Translations under genes and position numbers: made by a program | The notes under the pieces: generated by a model | Databases searched by the model: none | The model's input: only the letters and a program-made list of their open reading frames with translations | Told to the model about the DNA's origin: nothing | Shown: in pieces, positions 1-7,006 of the stretch | How the letters are laid out: each line of letters starts with the position of its first letter | How positions within the stretch are numbered: the first letter of the stretch is position 1 | Source of the DNA: RGIG2206 sp045577615 | GTDB lineage: Bacteria > Bacillota > Clostridia > Oscillospirales > Acutalibacteraceae | Direction of reading: 5' to 3' | Length of the DNA: 24,533 bases | NCBI GenBank assembly: GCA_045577615.1 | Contig: JAZNIT010000049.1 | Location: forward strand, 1-24,533

Positions 1-1086
1 CGACTTGGTGTTCATCATTTCAAGGGAGTATACGCCATTGCCCAAAACGGTGATGGTCACATTATAGTTTCCTTTTTTCTCAAACATCCACATATTAGGT
101 TCACAGTCGGTTTCATTAACAAGCTTTCTGCCGCTTGAATCGGTAACCACAATGTCATATGTCTGCTGAGAATCATAATAGGTGTTGATACCCTCTGCCA
201 TAACGCGCAAACGGTTGGAATCGTCTGTGACGGTGATAGTGGCCTTGATTTGCTGCTTTTCGCCGTACATAATACCAAAAGCAATGGGAGCTTTGTCCAA
301 AACAACTTTTTCGGGAATAGCGGTCAGGATGTTGGAATAGCGCTGGTTATGAAGTTTAACGGTGCAGCGAGCAACTGAATCAATACCTTTTGCGGTGATA
401 GTGTATTTGCCCCTAGCCAAGAACAGAGTGCGGAAATACCATTCAGTTTCGTGAATGGTTAAATCCTTAACGACGTAAATGCCGCTTGCGGTCTGAACGT
501 CAAACTTGCAATCGGTTTCGAAGTTGCAAAGCTCGCCACAGTTGATTTGATAAAGTCCGTCCTCAAGCGCCTCAAAAACAAATTGAGCCTCTTTGTTTTT
601 ATCAGTCTTTGCGGCGGTGATTTCACCACTGCCCTTGATGATCTGTGCCTCGTCAGAATCGGGAGCAAAGCCCCATTCAATATATGCCTCTTCAATTTTA
701 CCGTAGTTCTCATCAAACGAGATTTCAGCGGTAACTACGCCTGCCTCAAATAAAACAGCGTCATCAAAGCCACCGTTAATATCCTTGTATTCGGCAACCT
801 GCTTGCCCTCGTTATTTTTAAGCACCAGCTTGCTCTTGTTGATGCCGTCAGGCATTACGTCATAAGCGGTGTTGTCATAGGCAATCAGTTTAAGATAACC
901 TGCCTGAGCAAGTGTAAATTCAACAGTCAACGAGTATTTGCCGTTCATAGCAACTTCTTTGTTGTTGATGGGATTCTCGGCAAGATTGATTTTTATGGTG
1001 TTGGCCTTATTAGCGGCGGTGTTGCAACCGCAAAACAGTGTGGCAACCATAACCACTGCCAATAACAAAGCAAAGAACTTTTTCAT
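1..1086 (-). CDS. putative secreted lipoprotein with repeated beta-type modules (partial, C-terminus off the left edge)
   Basis: An open frame runs from an ATG at 1086 to the window edge without a stop, giving 362 codons. An AAAGGAG ribosome binding site lies just upstream. The protein starts MKKFFALLLAVVMVATLFCGCN: a Lys-Lys start, a hydrophobic stretch and a Cys at residue 21 in an FCGC context. This fits a type II (lipoprotein) signal peptide, though the lipobox is not canonical. The rest, read by eye, looks like three successive modules of about 105-115 residues (roughly 35-140, 145-260, 262-end). Each has a 'G-x-Y-x-(L/I)-x-(V/I/A)' strand and a later 'D-x-x-G-(R/K)-x-(L/V)' turn, as in bacterial beta-sandwich domains such as PPC-like modules. 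No catalytic domain is visible in the part present. I do not recognise a specific family. It has its own promoter and is separate from rubrerythrin. Confidence 0.85.
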   Translation of the reverse strand, partial: MKKFFALLLAVVMVATLFCGCNTAANKANTIKINLAENPINNKEVAMNGKYSLTVEFTLAQAGYLKLIAYDNTAYDVMPDGINKSKLVLKNNEGKQVAEYKDINGGFDDAVLFEAGVVTAEISFDENYGKIEEAYIEWGFAPDSDEAQIIKGSGEITAAKTDKNKEAQFVFEALEDGLYQINCGELCNFETDCKFDVQTASGIYVVKDLTIHETEWYFRTLFLARGKYTITAKGIDSVARCTVKLHNQRYSNILTAIPEKVVLDKAPIAFGIMYGEKQQIKATITVTDDSNRLRVMAEGINTYYDSQQTYDIVVTDSSGRKLVNETDCEPNMWMFEKKGNYNVTITVLGNGVYSLEMMNTKS

Positions 1087-1118
1087 GGTTAAATCTCCTT
1101 TCAATACTTTGTAAAACC

Positions 1119-1147
1119 AATATACCATAAATGGCAAATTCCGTCAA
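1119..1147 (-). promoter_or_regulatory. sigma-A promoter of the lipoprotein gene
   Basis: On the minus strand TTGACG (1147-1142) and TATATT (1124-1119) are separated by exactly 17 bases. The expected transcription start is near 1112, giving a leader of about 26 nt with the ribosome binding site. The -35 box begins a few bases after the T-tract of the rubrerythrin terminator. Confidence 0.8.
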
Positions 1148-1152
1148 GCCAA

Positions 1153-1193
1153 TCAATAAAAAGCTCCTCGGCCGTAATGGTCGGGGAGCTTTG
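1153..1193 (-). terminator. intrinsic terminator after rubrerythrin
   Basis: Minus-strand transcript: AAAGCTCCCCGACC, loop ATTAC, GGCCGAGGAGCTTT, then T residues and TATTG. The stem is about 14 bp with one or two G-U or mismatched pairs, and starts five bases after the rubrerythrin stop codon. The other strand lacks a good T-tract. Confidence 0.85.
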
Positions 1194-1197
1194 AGTA

Positions 1198-1737
1198 TTA
1201 ATAATTTTCTGCTTTGATGCGGAAGTAGCTTTGAGGATGATCGCACAGGGGGCAAACCTCAGGAGCCTTTTTGCCGATGATGATGTGACCGCAGTTGAAG
1301 CACTGCCAGATAACGTCCTCATCACGAGAAAATACTAAACCGCCTTCGATGTTGGCAATCAGCTTTCTGTAACGCTCCTCGTGGGTCTTTTCAACGGCTG
1401 CAACACGCTCAAACAAAGCGGCGATGTCGTTAAAACCTTCCTTGCGAGCCTCTTCAGCAAACTCCTTGTACATGTCGGTCCACTCATAGTTCTCGCCGTT
1501 GGCTGCATCTTTAAGATTTTCCAGGGTGTTGGGCATACCGCCGTGAAGCAGTTTAAACCAAATTTTTGCGTGCTCCTTCTCCTGAGCAGCAGTCTCGGCA
1601 AACAAGTCGCCGATTTGAACGTAACCGTCCTTCTTTGCTTTTGATGCATAGTAGTTATACTTGGTGTAGGCCTGTGATTCGCCTGCATAAGCGGCCATCA
1701 AATTGGCCTCAGTTCTTGAACCTTTCAATTCTGGCAT
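1198..1737 (-). CDS. rbr: rubrerythrin
   Basis: 179 aa, the usual length for a classical rubrerythrin, a non-haem di-iron peroxidase that reduces hydrogen peroxide in the cytoplasm of anaerobes. The N-terminal ferritin-like domain (about 1-135) has Glu20 in GESQAY, the EKEH motif (Glu53, His56), the acidic AEEARKEG helix near 94-101, and EKTHEERY (Glu116, His119). The C-terminal rubredoxin-type domain carries Cys146/Cys149 (CFNC) and Cys162/Cys165 (CPLC) for a single Fe(SCys)4 centre. The ATG has a GGGAGGA ribosome binding site. argD ends only 50 bases upstream with no terminator between, so read-through from the arg operon is possible. A perfect 16-bp palindrome just before the ribosome binding site suggests its own control. 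Confidence 0.97.
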   Translation of the reverse strand: MPELKGSRTEANLMAAYAGESQAYTKYNYYASKAKKDGYVQIGDLFAETAAQEKEHAKIWFKLLHGGMPNTLENLKDAANGENYEWTDMYKEFAEEARKEGFNDIAALFERVAAVEKTHEERYRKLIANIEGGLVFSRDEDVIWQCFNCGHIIIGKKAPEVCPLCDHPQSYFRIKAENY

Positions 1738-1757
1738 AGGTAGATCCTCCCTTAAAT

Positions 1758-1773
1758 TTAATAATATTATTAA
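1758..1773. promoter_or_regulatory. perfect 16-bp palindrome upstream of rubrerythrin, candidate peroxide-responsive operator
   Basis: The sequence TTAATAATATTATTAA is identical to its reverse complement and ends a few bases before the rbr ribosome binding site. It is AT-rich and resembles in style the PerR/Fur-type boxes (TTATAAT-N-ATTATAA) that often control rubrerythrin genes in Firmicutes, but it does not match that consensus exactly. No good -35/-10 pair is visible, so the role as operator is inference. Confidence 0.4.
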
Positions 1774-1787
1774 CGGCAGGTGAGCAT

Positions 1788-2954
1788 TTATTCCTCACAA
1801 GCTGCAATAATTATGTTAATAGCTTCTTCAAGAATATCTTGAGGGATGTTGAGAGCGGGCAACAGCCTGACCTTGTCCTTTGCGGTAAGGCAAAGCACAC
1901 CATTGTCCATACATACTTTAAGCACCTCTGCGGCAGGCTTTGCGGTTTTAATACCAATCATAAGGCCCATACCGCTAACCGATTCAACGCCCTTTGCGGT
2001 GCTCAAACGGTCAAAGATGTATTTGCTTTTTTGCGCAACCTCGCAAAGCAGCTGGTCGTCAATTCGGCTTACAATGCTTACAGCACCGGCACAGCAAACG
2101 GGATTGCCTCCAAAGGTAGAGCCGTGGTCGCCAAAGCCGTAAACGTTTTGCACCTTTTCGTTAAACATAGCGGCACCGATAGGCAATCCGCCGCCAAGTC
2201 CCTTTGCAGTGGTGACAATGTCGGGATTGATGCCATAATTCATATAGGCATACATTTTGCCCGTTCTTCCGTTGCCCGTCTGAACCTCGTCAACGATAAC
2301 TAAAATATCTTCCTTCTCGGCGATTTGGGCAACTGCCTTGACAAACTCCGTGTCAAGCACAAGCACGCCGCCCTCGCCTTGAACACACTCAATCATAATT
2401 GCGGCAACCTTGTTGGCGTTAACAACCTCTTTAAGTGCTTCGATATCGTTTGCAGGGGTGTGAACAAAGCCATCGGTCAAGGGCTTAAAGAGCTGATGAT
2501 AATGCTCCTGCCCCGTGGCAGCAAGAGTAGTAACCGTGCGGCCGTGAAAGCTGTTAACAAGGGTTACGATGGTATAGTAGTCCTCGCCCTTCTTCTCAGC
2601 AGCATATTTACGAGCGGCCTTAATGGCGCACTCGTTAGCCTCAGCACCCGAGTTGGCAAAAAAGACCTTTTTCATACCTGTTTTTTCGCAAAGCAGCTTT
2701 GCCAAATCGACACAAGGCTTAGTGTAATAAAGGTTAGAGGTGTGCTGCACCATACCAAGCTGATTGATAACAGCCGCCTGCCACTCCTTATCGGCAATGC
2801 CAAAAGCGGTAACGCCGATACCGGTGCCCATATCGATATATCTTTTGCCGTCGGGAGAATATACAACTGAGCCTTCGCCCTTTTCAATTTCAACGGGGAA
2901 GCGGTTGTAGGTGCCGGCTATATAATTTTTGTCGTCAAGTATAAGCTGACTCAT
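1788..2954 (-). CDS. argD: acetylornithine aminotransferase
   Basis: 388 aa, the typical length of ArgD, a PLP-dependent class III aminotransferase making N-acetylornithine from N-acetylglutamate semialdehyde with glutamate as amino donor. Visible motifs: NSGAEANE (101-108) for cofactor phosphate binding, the FHGRT segment near 136-140, the Asp222 of VDEVQTGNGRTG that contacts the PLP ring nitrogen, and Lys251 in TTAKGLGGGLPIGA as the Schiff-base lysine. GSTFGGNPV near 278-286 is also typical. Its ATG overlaps the argB stop by four bases (ATGA), so the two are likely translationally coupled. It is the last arginine gene of the operon; ornithine-to-arginine genes are not in the window. Confidence 0.96.
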   Translation of the reverse strand: MSQLILDDKNYIAGTYNRFPVEIEKGEGSVVYSPDGKRYIDMGTGIGVTAFGIADKEWQAAVINQLGMVQHTSNLYYTKPCVDLAKLLCEKTGMKKVFFANSGAEANECAIKAARKYAAEKKGEDYYTIVTLVNSFHGRTVTTLAATGQEHYHQLFKPLTDGFVHTPANDIEALKEVVNANKVAAIMIECVQGEGGVLVLDTEFVKAVAQIAEKEDILVIVDEVQTGNGRTGKMYAYMNYGINPDIVTTAKGLGGGLPIGAAMFNEKVQNVYGFGDHGSTFGGNPVCCAGAVSIVSRIDDQLLCEVAQKSKYIFDRLSTAKGVESVSGMGLMIGIKTAKPAAEVLKVCMDNGVLCLTAKDKVRLLPALNIPQDILEEAINIIIAACEE

Positions 2955-3820
2955 TGTCTATCACCCATAACCATAGTACCGGCGCCCTCGTCGGTAAGAA
3001 TTTCCATAAGAATGGAGTGGGGCACACGGCCGTCCATAATAACAACGTTTTTAACGCCCTCGTGAATAGCCTCAATGCAGCAGTCAACCTTGGGGATCAT
3101 ACCGCCTGAGATAATGCCCTCCTCCTTAAGCTTTTCAGCCTCAGAAAGAGTGATGTCGGCAATCAGGGTAGAGGGGTCGTCCTTATCACGAAGCACACCT
3201 GCAATGTCGGTCATCATAATAAGGCGCTCGGCATTGATGGCACCTGCTATGTATGCAGCAGCGGTGTCACCGTTGATGTTGTAAGCGTTACCCTCTTTAT
3301 CGCAACCGACGGTAGAAATAACGGGGATATAGCCCTTCTCCAAAAGGTCGATAACGGGGGCAGCGTGAATCTTTTTAATTTCGCCAACGTATCCCAAACG
3401 CTCGTCCTTCATCTCTGCTTCAATAAGGCGGCCGTCCATACCTGAAATACCCATGGCCTTGCCACCCTTCATTTCAAGCAGGTTTACAAGGGTCTTGTTG
3501 ACCTTGCCTGCAAGCACCATTTGAACAATGTCCACCGTTTCTTTGTCGGTAACGCGCAAGCCGTCGATGAAAACGGGCTCCTTGCCAAGCTTATTCATAA
3601 TATCGCTGATTTCAGGGCCGCCGCCGTGCACGAGCACAACCTTAACGCCGATAAGCCACAAAAGAACGATGTCCTCCATAACCTGCTGCTTAAGCTGCTC
3701 GTTAATCATAGCGTTGCCACCGTATTTAACAACGACGATTTTGCCGTTGTAGCGTTTGATATAGGGCAGAGCCTGAGTAAGCACTTCGGCTCTTTGCATA
3801 TTAGAAAAATCGTTAGTCAT
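2951..3820 (-). CDS. argB: N-acetylglutamate kinase
   Basis: 289 aa amino-acid-kinase fold enzyme that phosphorylates N-acetylglutamate, the second step of arginine synthesis. Lys32 lies in KYGGNAM and the Gly-rich loop is HGGGPE (65-70); Arg89 in GLRVTD and the GGMIPKVD segment are also as expected. There are about 20 residues before the first strand, forming the N-terminal helix seen in arginine-inhibited hexameric kinases and absent from the shorter E. coli type. Feedback inhibition by arginine is therefore likely, which also fits the acetyl-recycling pathway through ArgJ. An AAAGAGG ribosome binding site precedes the ATG, 18 bases after the argJ stop. Confidence 0.96.
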   Translation of the reverse strand: MTNDFSNMQRAEVLTQALPYIKRYNGKIVVVKYGGNAMINEQLKQQVMEDIVLLWLIGVKVVLVHGGGPEISDIMNKLGKEPVFIDGLRVTDKETVDIVQMVLAGKVNKTLVNLLEMKGGKAMGISGMDGRLIEAEMKDERLGYVGEIKKIHAAPVIDLLEKGYIPVISTVGCDKEGNAYNINGDTAAAYIAGAINAERLIMMTDIAGVLRDKDDPSTLIADITLSEAEKLKEEGIISGGMIPKVDCCIEAIHEGVKNVVIMDGRVPHSILMEILTDEGAGTMVMGDRQ

Positions 3821-3838
3821 AACACAAAACCTCTTTTA

Positions 3839-5056
3839 TCAGGTGCGATAATCACCGTTGATTTTAACGTAATCGTATGTAAGGTCGCAGCCCCAGGCAC
3901 AGCTTTCGTATTGGCCGTCACCCAAGGTAACGAGAATTTCAATCTCTTTTTCAAGCAAAATATCTTTTGCAATCTCTTCCGAGAAATCTACGCCTGCGCC
4001 GTCGCGACAAACCTCAATGGTACCTTTTGCCGAGCGGAAGAAAACGCCAACCTTGTTAACGTCAACCTTTGCACCGCTGTAGCCGATGGCACAAAGCACA
4101 CGGCCCCAGTTGGCATCGGCGCCAAACATAGCAGCCTTAAGCAGGCTTGAGCAAACAACGCTCTTGGCAACCGTCTTGGCAACGTCAATGCTGTCGGCAC
4201 CGCTTACCTTGCATTCAAGCAGCTTGGTGGCACCCTCGCCATCACCTGCAATCATACGACAAAGAGCAACAGTAACCGAGTTAAGCGCCTTCATAAAGAT
4301 ATCAAAATCGGTACCCTCTGCGGTGATTTCGTCGTTGCCTGCCATTCCGTTAGCAAGCACAACCACCATATCGTTGGTAGAGGTGTCGCCGTCAATGCTG
4401 AGCATATTAAAGGTGTCCTTAATGTCGCCTGACAATGCCTTTTGAAGCATTGCAGATGAAATGGCGGCATCGGTGGTCAAAAAAACAAGCATGGTTGCCA
4501 TATTGGGGTGAATCATACCGCTACCCTTGGCAATACCGCCCAAGCGGCAGGTCTTGCCGCCAAGAGTGAACTCAACAGCAACCTCTTTTTTAACGGTGTC
4601 GGTGGTCATAATAGCTTCTGCTGCAGCAACCGCACCGTCAACAGCCAAGCCCTTTGCCAATTTGGGCAAGCCGTTTGCAATGGGAGTGATGTCAAGGGGC
4701 TGACCGATAACACCGGTAGAAGCAACCACAACATCCTCAGAAGAAATGTTAAGCTCCTTTGCAACAAGGTCGCTCATCTGCTCGGCAATTTCGTTGCCGT
4801 TAGCGTTGCAGGTGTTGGCATTGCCGCTGTTGCAAATGATGGCCTGAGCGGTACCGTCTGCAATGTGAGCCTTGGTAACTGCAAGGGGAGCGCCCTTAAC
4901 CAGATTGGTGGTGTATACTGCGGCTGCGTTGGCCTTTTTCTCGCTGAGAACAAGAGCCAAATCGCGCTTTGAACGATTTTTTCTTATTCCGCAATGAACG
5001 CCGTTTGCAACAAACCCCTTGGCAGCACAAATGCCACCGTCAATAAATTTAATCAT
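3839..5056 (-). CDS. argJ: bifunctional glutamate N-acetyltransferase / ornithine acetyltransferase
   Basis: 405 aa from the ATG at 5056. A longer frame opens at a TTG (5074), but that TTG sits against the GAGGAGG ribosome binding site (5066-5072) that correctly serves the ATG nine bases further on, so I chose the ATG. ArgJ moves the acetyl group from acetylornithine to glutamate and is a self-cleaving Ntn-type enzyme. The cleavage motif KGSGMIHPNMATML is present, with Thr188 as the new N-terminal nucleophile after Ala187. STGVIGQPLD (113-122) is also typical of the family. Whether it can use acetyl-CoA (bifunctional) is inferred from the absence of argA here and cannot be read from sequence alone. 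Cytoplasmic, second gene of the arg operon. Confidence 0.95.
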   Translation of the reverse strand: MIKFIDGGICAAKGFVANGVHCGIRKNRSKRDLALVLSEKKANAAAVYTTNLVKGAPLAVTKAHIADGTAQAIICNSGNANTCNANGNEIAEQMSDLVAKELNISSEDVVVASTGVIGQPLDITPIANGLPKLAKGLAVDGAVAAAEAIMTTDTVKKEVAVEFTLGGKTCRLGGIAKGSGMIHPNMATMLVFLTTDAAISSAMLQKALSGDIKDTFNMLSIDGDTSTNDMVVVLANGMAGNDEITAEGTDFDIFMKALNSVTVALCRMIAGDGEGATKLLECKVSGADSIDVAKTVAKSVVCSSLLKAAMFGADANWGRVLCAIGYSGAKVDVNKVGVFFRSAKGTIEVCRDGAGVDFSEEIAKDILLEKEIEILVTLGDGQYESCAWGCDLTYDYVKINGDYRT

Positions 5057-5070
5057 CAAGTATATCCTCC

Positions 5071-5991
5071 TCAAAGGTCAAGGCCGGTGGACTCGTCCAC
5101 ACCAAGCACAATGTTCATATTCTGAATGGCAGAGCCTGAAGCGCCCTTGCCAAGATTATCAAAGCGGCTGACAAGCAAAATTCTGTCCTCATTGCCGCAA
5201 ACAGAGATTTCCATTCCGTCGTTGCCTGACAAAGCGGCGGCAGACATAAAGCCACCCTCGTCACTATTTTCAACAAACTTAACCAAGCCGTTGGCATAGG
5301 TTGATTTATAAACTGATTTAATGTCCTCAATGCTGCTATTCAGCTGATTTTTAAAGAGAGGCACGGTGACTTCCATACCACTGTAAAAATCGGCAACAAT
5401 GGGGCAGAAGACGGGAGCCTCGTCAAGTGAACACATAACCTTAATTTCTTTAAGGTGCTTGTGCTGCTGACCGAGAGCATACTGACGGGGTGCGCCAAGC
5501 AAACTGTTGCGGTCGTCAGCGCCGTATTCGGCAATCATACCCTTGCCGCCCCCTGAATAGCCTGTGATAGAAAAGCAGGTGAGCTGAGCATCCTTGCCAA
5601 TCAAACCCTTGTCCACAAGAGGTTTAACAAGTGCCACAAAACCGCTTGCATGGCATCCGGGGTTGGCAATGCGCGTGGCAGAGGCGATCTTGTCCTTGCC
5701 GCAAAGCTCGGGGAAGCCATAGGTCCAGCCCTCTTCGGTGCGGTGAGCGGTAGAGGTGTCTATTATAACCGTGTTGGGGTTTTCAACCATGCTAACCGCC
5801 TGAACTGCAGCCGCATCGGGCAAGCACAAAAAGGCAATATCGGCGCTGTTTAATGCATCGCGTCGTGCGGCATCGTCCTTGCGAAGCTCCTCGGGCAAGC
5901 GGATAATTTCGATATCCTTTCTGCCGTCAAGACGCTCTGCAATGCGAAGGCCCGTAGTGCCTGCGCTGCCGTCGATAAATACCTTTGCCAT
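5071..5991 (-). CDS. argC: N-acetyl-gamma-glutamyl-phosphate reductase (type 2)
   Basis: 306 aa; the short length and the N-terminus MAKVFIDGSAGTTGLRIAERL mark the type 2 ArgC subfamily rather than the roughly 340-residue type 1. It makes N-acetylglutamate semialdehyde using NADPH. GSAGTTG (8-14) is the nucleotide-binding loop and Cys113 in ANPGCHASG is the acyl-enzyme nucleophile. It is the first gene of the arg operon (argC-J-B-D) and follows a near-perfect sigma-A promoter with a candidate ArgR site. The ribosome binding site is modest (AAGTGAGG, separated from the ATG by TTTTAGGCT). Confidence 0.95.
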   Translation of the reverse strand: MAKVFIDGSAGTTGLRIAERLDGRKDIEIIRLPEELRKDDAARRDALNSADIAFLCLPDAAAVQAVSMVENPNTVIIDTSTAHRTEEGWTYGFPELCGKDKIASATRIANPGCHASGFVALVKPLVDKGLIGKDAQLTCFSITGYSGGGKGMIAEYGADDRNSLLGAPRQYALGQQHKHLKEIKVMCSLDEAPVFCPIVADFYSGMEVTVPLFKNQLNSSIEDIKSVYKSTYANGLVKFVENSDEGGFMSAAALSGNDGMEISVCGNEDRILLVSRFDNLGKGASGSAIQNMNIVLGVDESTGLDL

Positions 5992-6039
5992 AGCCTAAAA
6001 CCTCACTTAAAAAATAATAGTCCAATTTAATCCTATGAT

Positions 6040-6053
6040 TGAATAATTATACG
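6040..6053. promoter_or_regulatory. candidate ArgR operator (ARG box) over the -10 of the arg promoter
   Basis: TGAATAATTATACG on the plus strand matches 12 of 14 positions of the ideal ARG palindrome TGAATAATTATTCA. It covers the whole -10 hexamer, so a bound ArgR hexamer would block RNA polymerase. A weaker second match (TTACATAGTATTCA, 6102-6115) lies about 60 bp upstream. Assignment to ArgR is inference; argR is not in this window. Confidence 0.55.
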
Positions 6054-6074
6054 CCAACAACCCCTTTTTGTCAA
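6046..6074 (-). promoter_or_regulatory. consensus sigma-A promoter of argCJBD
   Basis: On the minus strand TTGACA (6074-6069) and TATAAT (6051-6046) are separated by exactly 17 bases: a perfect match to the vegetative consensus. The expected start near 6039 gives a leader of about 48 nt. Such a strong promoter usually needs a repressor, fitting the overlapping ARG-box-like site. Confidence 0.9.
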
Positions 6075-6079
6075 CAAAT

Positions 6080-6100
6080 ATTTGCATAAAATTTGCATAA
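6080..6100. repeat. tandem direct repeat ATTTGCATAA, 11-bp period, next to the arg -35 box
   Basis: Two exact copies of ATTTGCATAA occupy 6080-6089 and 6091-6100, one helical turn apart and five bases upstream of the arg -35 box. They could act as an UP-like element or as paired protein half-sites on one DNA face. Function unknown. Confidence 0.55.
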
Positions 6101-6190
6101 TTTACATAGTATTCAATAAATATACGCATATTTATACATAAACTTGTGATATTTAACAAAAACACTATAAAATATTTTATGAACATAACA

Positions 6191-6217
6191 AAAAACCTCT
6201 GCAACGCAGAGGTTTTT
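6191..6217 (-). terminator. intrinsic terminator of the his operon
   Basis: A perfect 12-bp stem (AAAAACCTCTGC / GCAGAGGTTTTT, 6191-6202 and 6206-6217) with a 3-nt loop begins seven bases after the histidinol-phosphatase stop codon. On the minus strand it ends in a run of T. It separates the his operon from the arg promoter. Confidence 0.93.
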
Positions 6218-6223
6218 CAATGA

Positions 6224-7006
6224 TTAAAATCTGTCAACAAGGCTTGCTCCTAAGTCCAAAGCCCATTTTTCGAACCTGTCAAGCTCAAAGCCAATGGTAT
6301 CGGCGCTGTGGCTGTCGCTGTTCATAATAAACCTGCCACCCTTGCTTGTTATGTACTCAATCATATCCTTGGCGGGATAGGGAGTGGTTCTGTATCCTCG
6401 TGAGATAGCACCGGTATTGATTTCAAAAGGCTTGCCCGTCTTAATCAAGCGATCAGCCGCCTTTTGCCAAGCAGCAACATATCGGGGATGGCTTGAGTCA
6501 AAAACGGCGTTCCCCTCGTTGTACTTTGAAATCAAATCAAAGTGACCGATTATGTCAGCGCCCGTCTGCTCAACAACCTGAGCCAGACCTTCAAAATAGC
6601 CCTCGCAAAAAGCATAAACGTCGCCGTCAAAATAGTCCTGCACGTTTTTGAGAAAAATCTCTTTTGAAATATCAACCACCAACAGCTCGTCACCCTTTTT
6701 AACGTAGTGAGCCGAGCCGATAACGTAGTCAAAATCTTCCTCAGGCTTACCGCTGAACAAATCCTGCTCAACGCCGCACAGAATCTCGATTTTACCCTTA
6801 TACTCCTCTTTAAGAGCCTTGATGGTGGCAATATATTCCTTAATACCTTCTCGGGTCATACAGTAGCTTTGGTCAAAGGGAGTAAAGCCGTGACCCGAAA
6901 AGCCGATTCTCTCGAAGCCTTTTTCAACGGCAACTTCAACAATCTCTCTGGGGGTACTGTTGCCGTCACAAAAGCTGGTGTGCAGGTGATAATCACACTT
7001 TATCAT
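6224..7006 (-). CDS. hisJ: histidinol-phosphatase, PHP family
   Basis: 260 aa PHP-type phosphatase (also named HisK) that dephosphorylates histidinol phosphate, the step before HisD. The trinuclear metal site is visible: His7 and His9 (YHLH), His39 (SGHG), Glu80, His100 (SAHY), His155 (GHFD), Asp231 and His233 (SDSH). The lone IGPD-type HisB in this operon lacks a phosphatase domain, so a separate enzyme such as this one is needed. The ATG overlaps the hisIE stop by four bases (ATGA). It is the last gene of the his operon and is followed by a strong terminator. Confidence 0.94.
   Translation of the reverse strand: MIKCDYHLHTSFCDGNSTPREIVEVAVEKGFERIGFSGHGFTPFDQSYCMTREGIKEYIATIKALKEEYKGKIEILCGVEQDLFSGKPEEDFDYVIGSAHYVKKGDELLVVDISKEIFLKNVQDYFDGDVYAFCEGYFEGLAQVVEQTGADIIGHFDLISKYNEGNAVFDSSHPRYVAAWQKAADRLIKTGKPFEINTGAISRGYRTTPYPAKDMIEYITSKGGRFIMNSDSHSADTIGFELDRFEKWALDLGASLVDRF

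Larger units (their letters stand above)
5992..6190. other. AT-rich intergenic region carrying the arg operon control region
   Basis: About 230 bases separate argC from the end of the his operon. They hold the arg promoter, an ARG-box-like palindrome, a tandem 10-bp direct repeat and the his terminator. A 65-codon minus-strand frame (6007-6204) crosses the promoter and has no ribosome binding site, so I do not call it a gene. Confidence 0.7.

Noticed and set aside
3521..4150. 209-codon plus-strand frame opposite argB and argJ
   Set aside because: It is antisense to two clear arginine genes, spans their junction and has no ribosome binding site or recognisable domain; a by-product of codon bias.
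5057..5074. TTG start giving ArgJ six more residues
   Set aside because: The TTG abuts the GAGGAGG sequence that serves as ribosome binding site for the downstream ATG at 5056.
6007..6204. 65-codon minus-strand frame rich in Ile, Phe and Tyr between argC and the his operon
   Set aside because: It crosses the arg promoter and operator, has no ribosome binding site, and its composition reflects AT-rich intergenic DNA.
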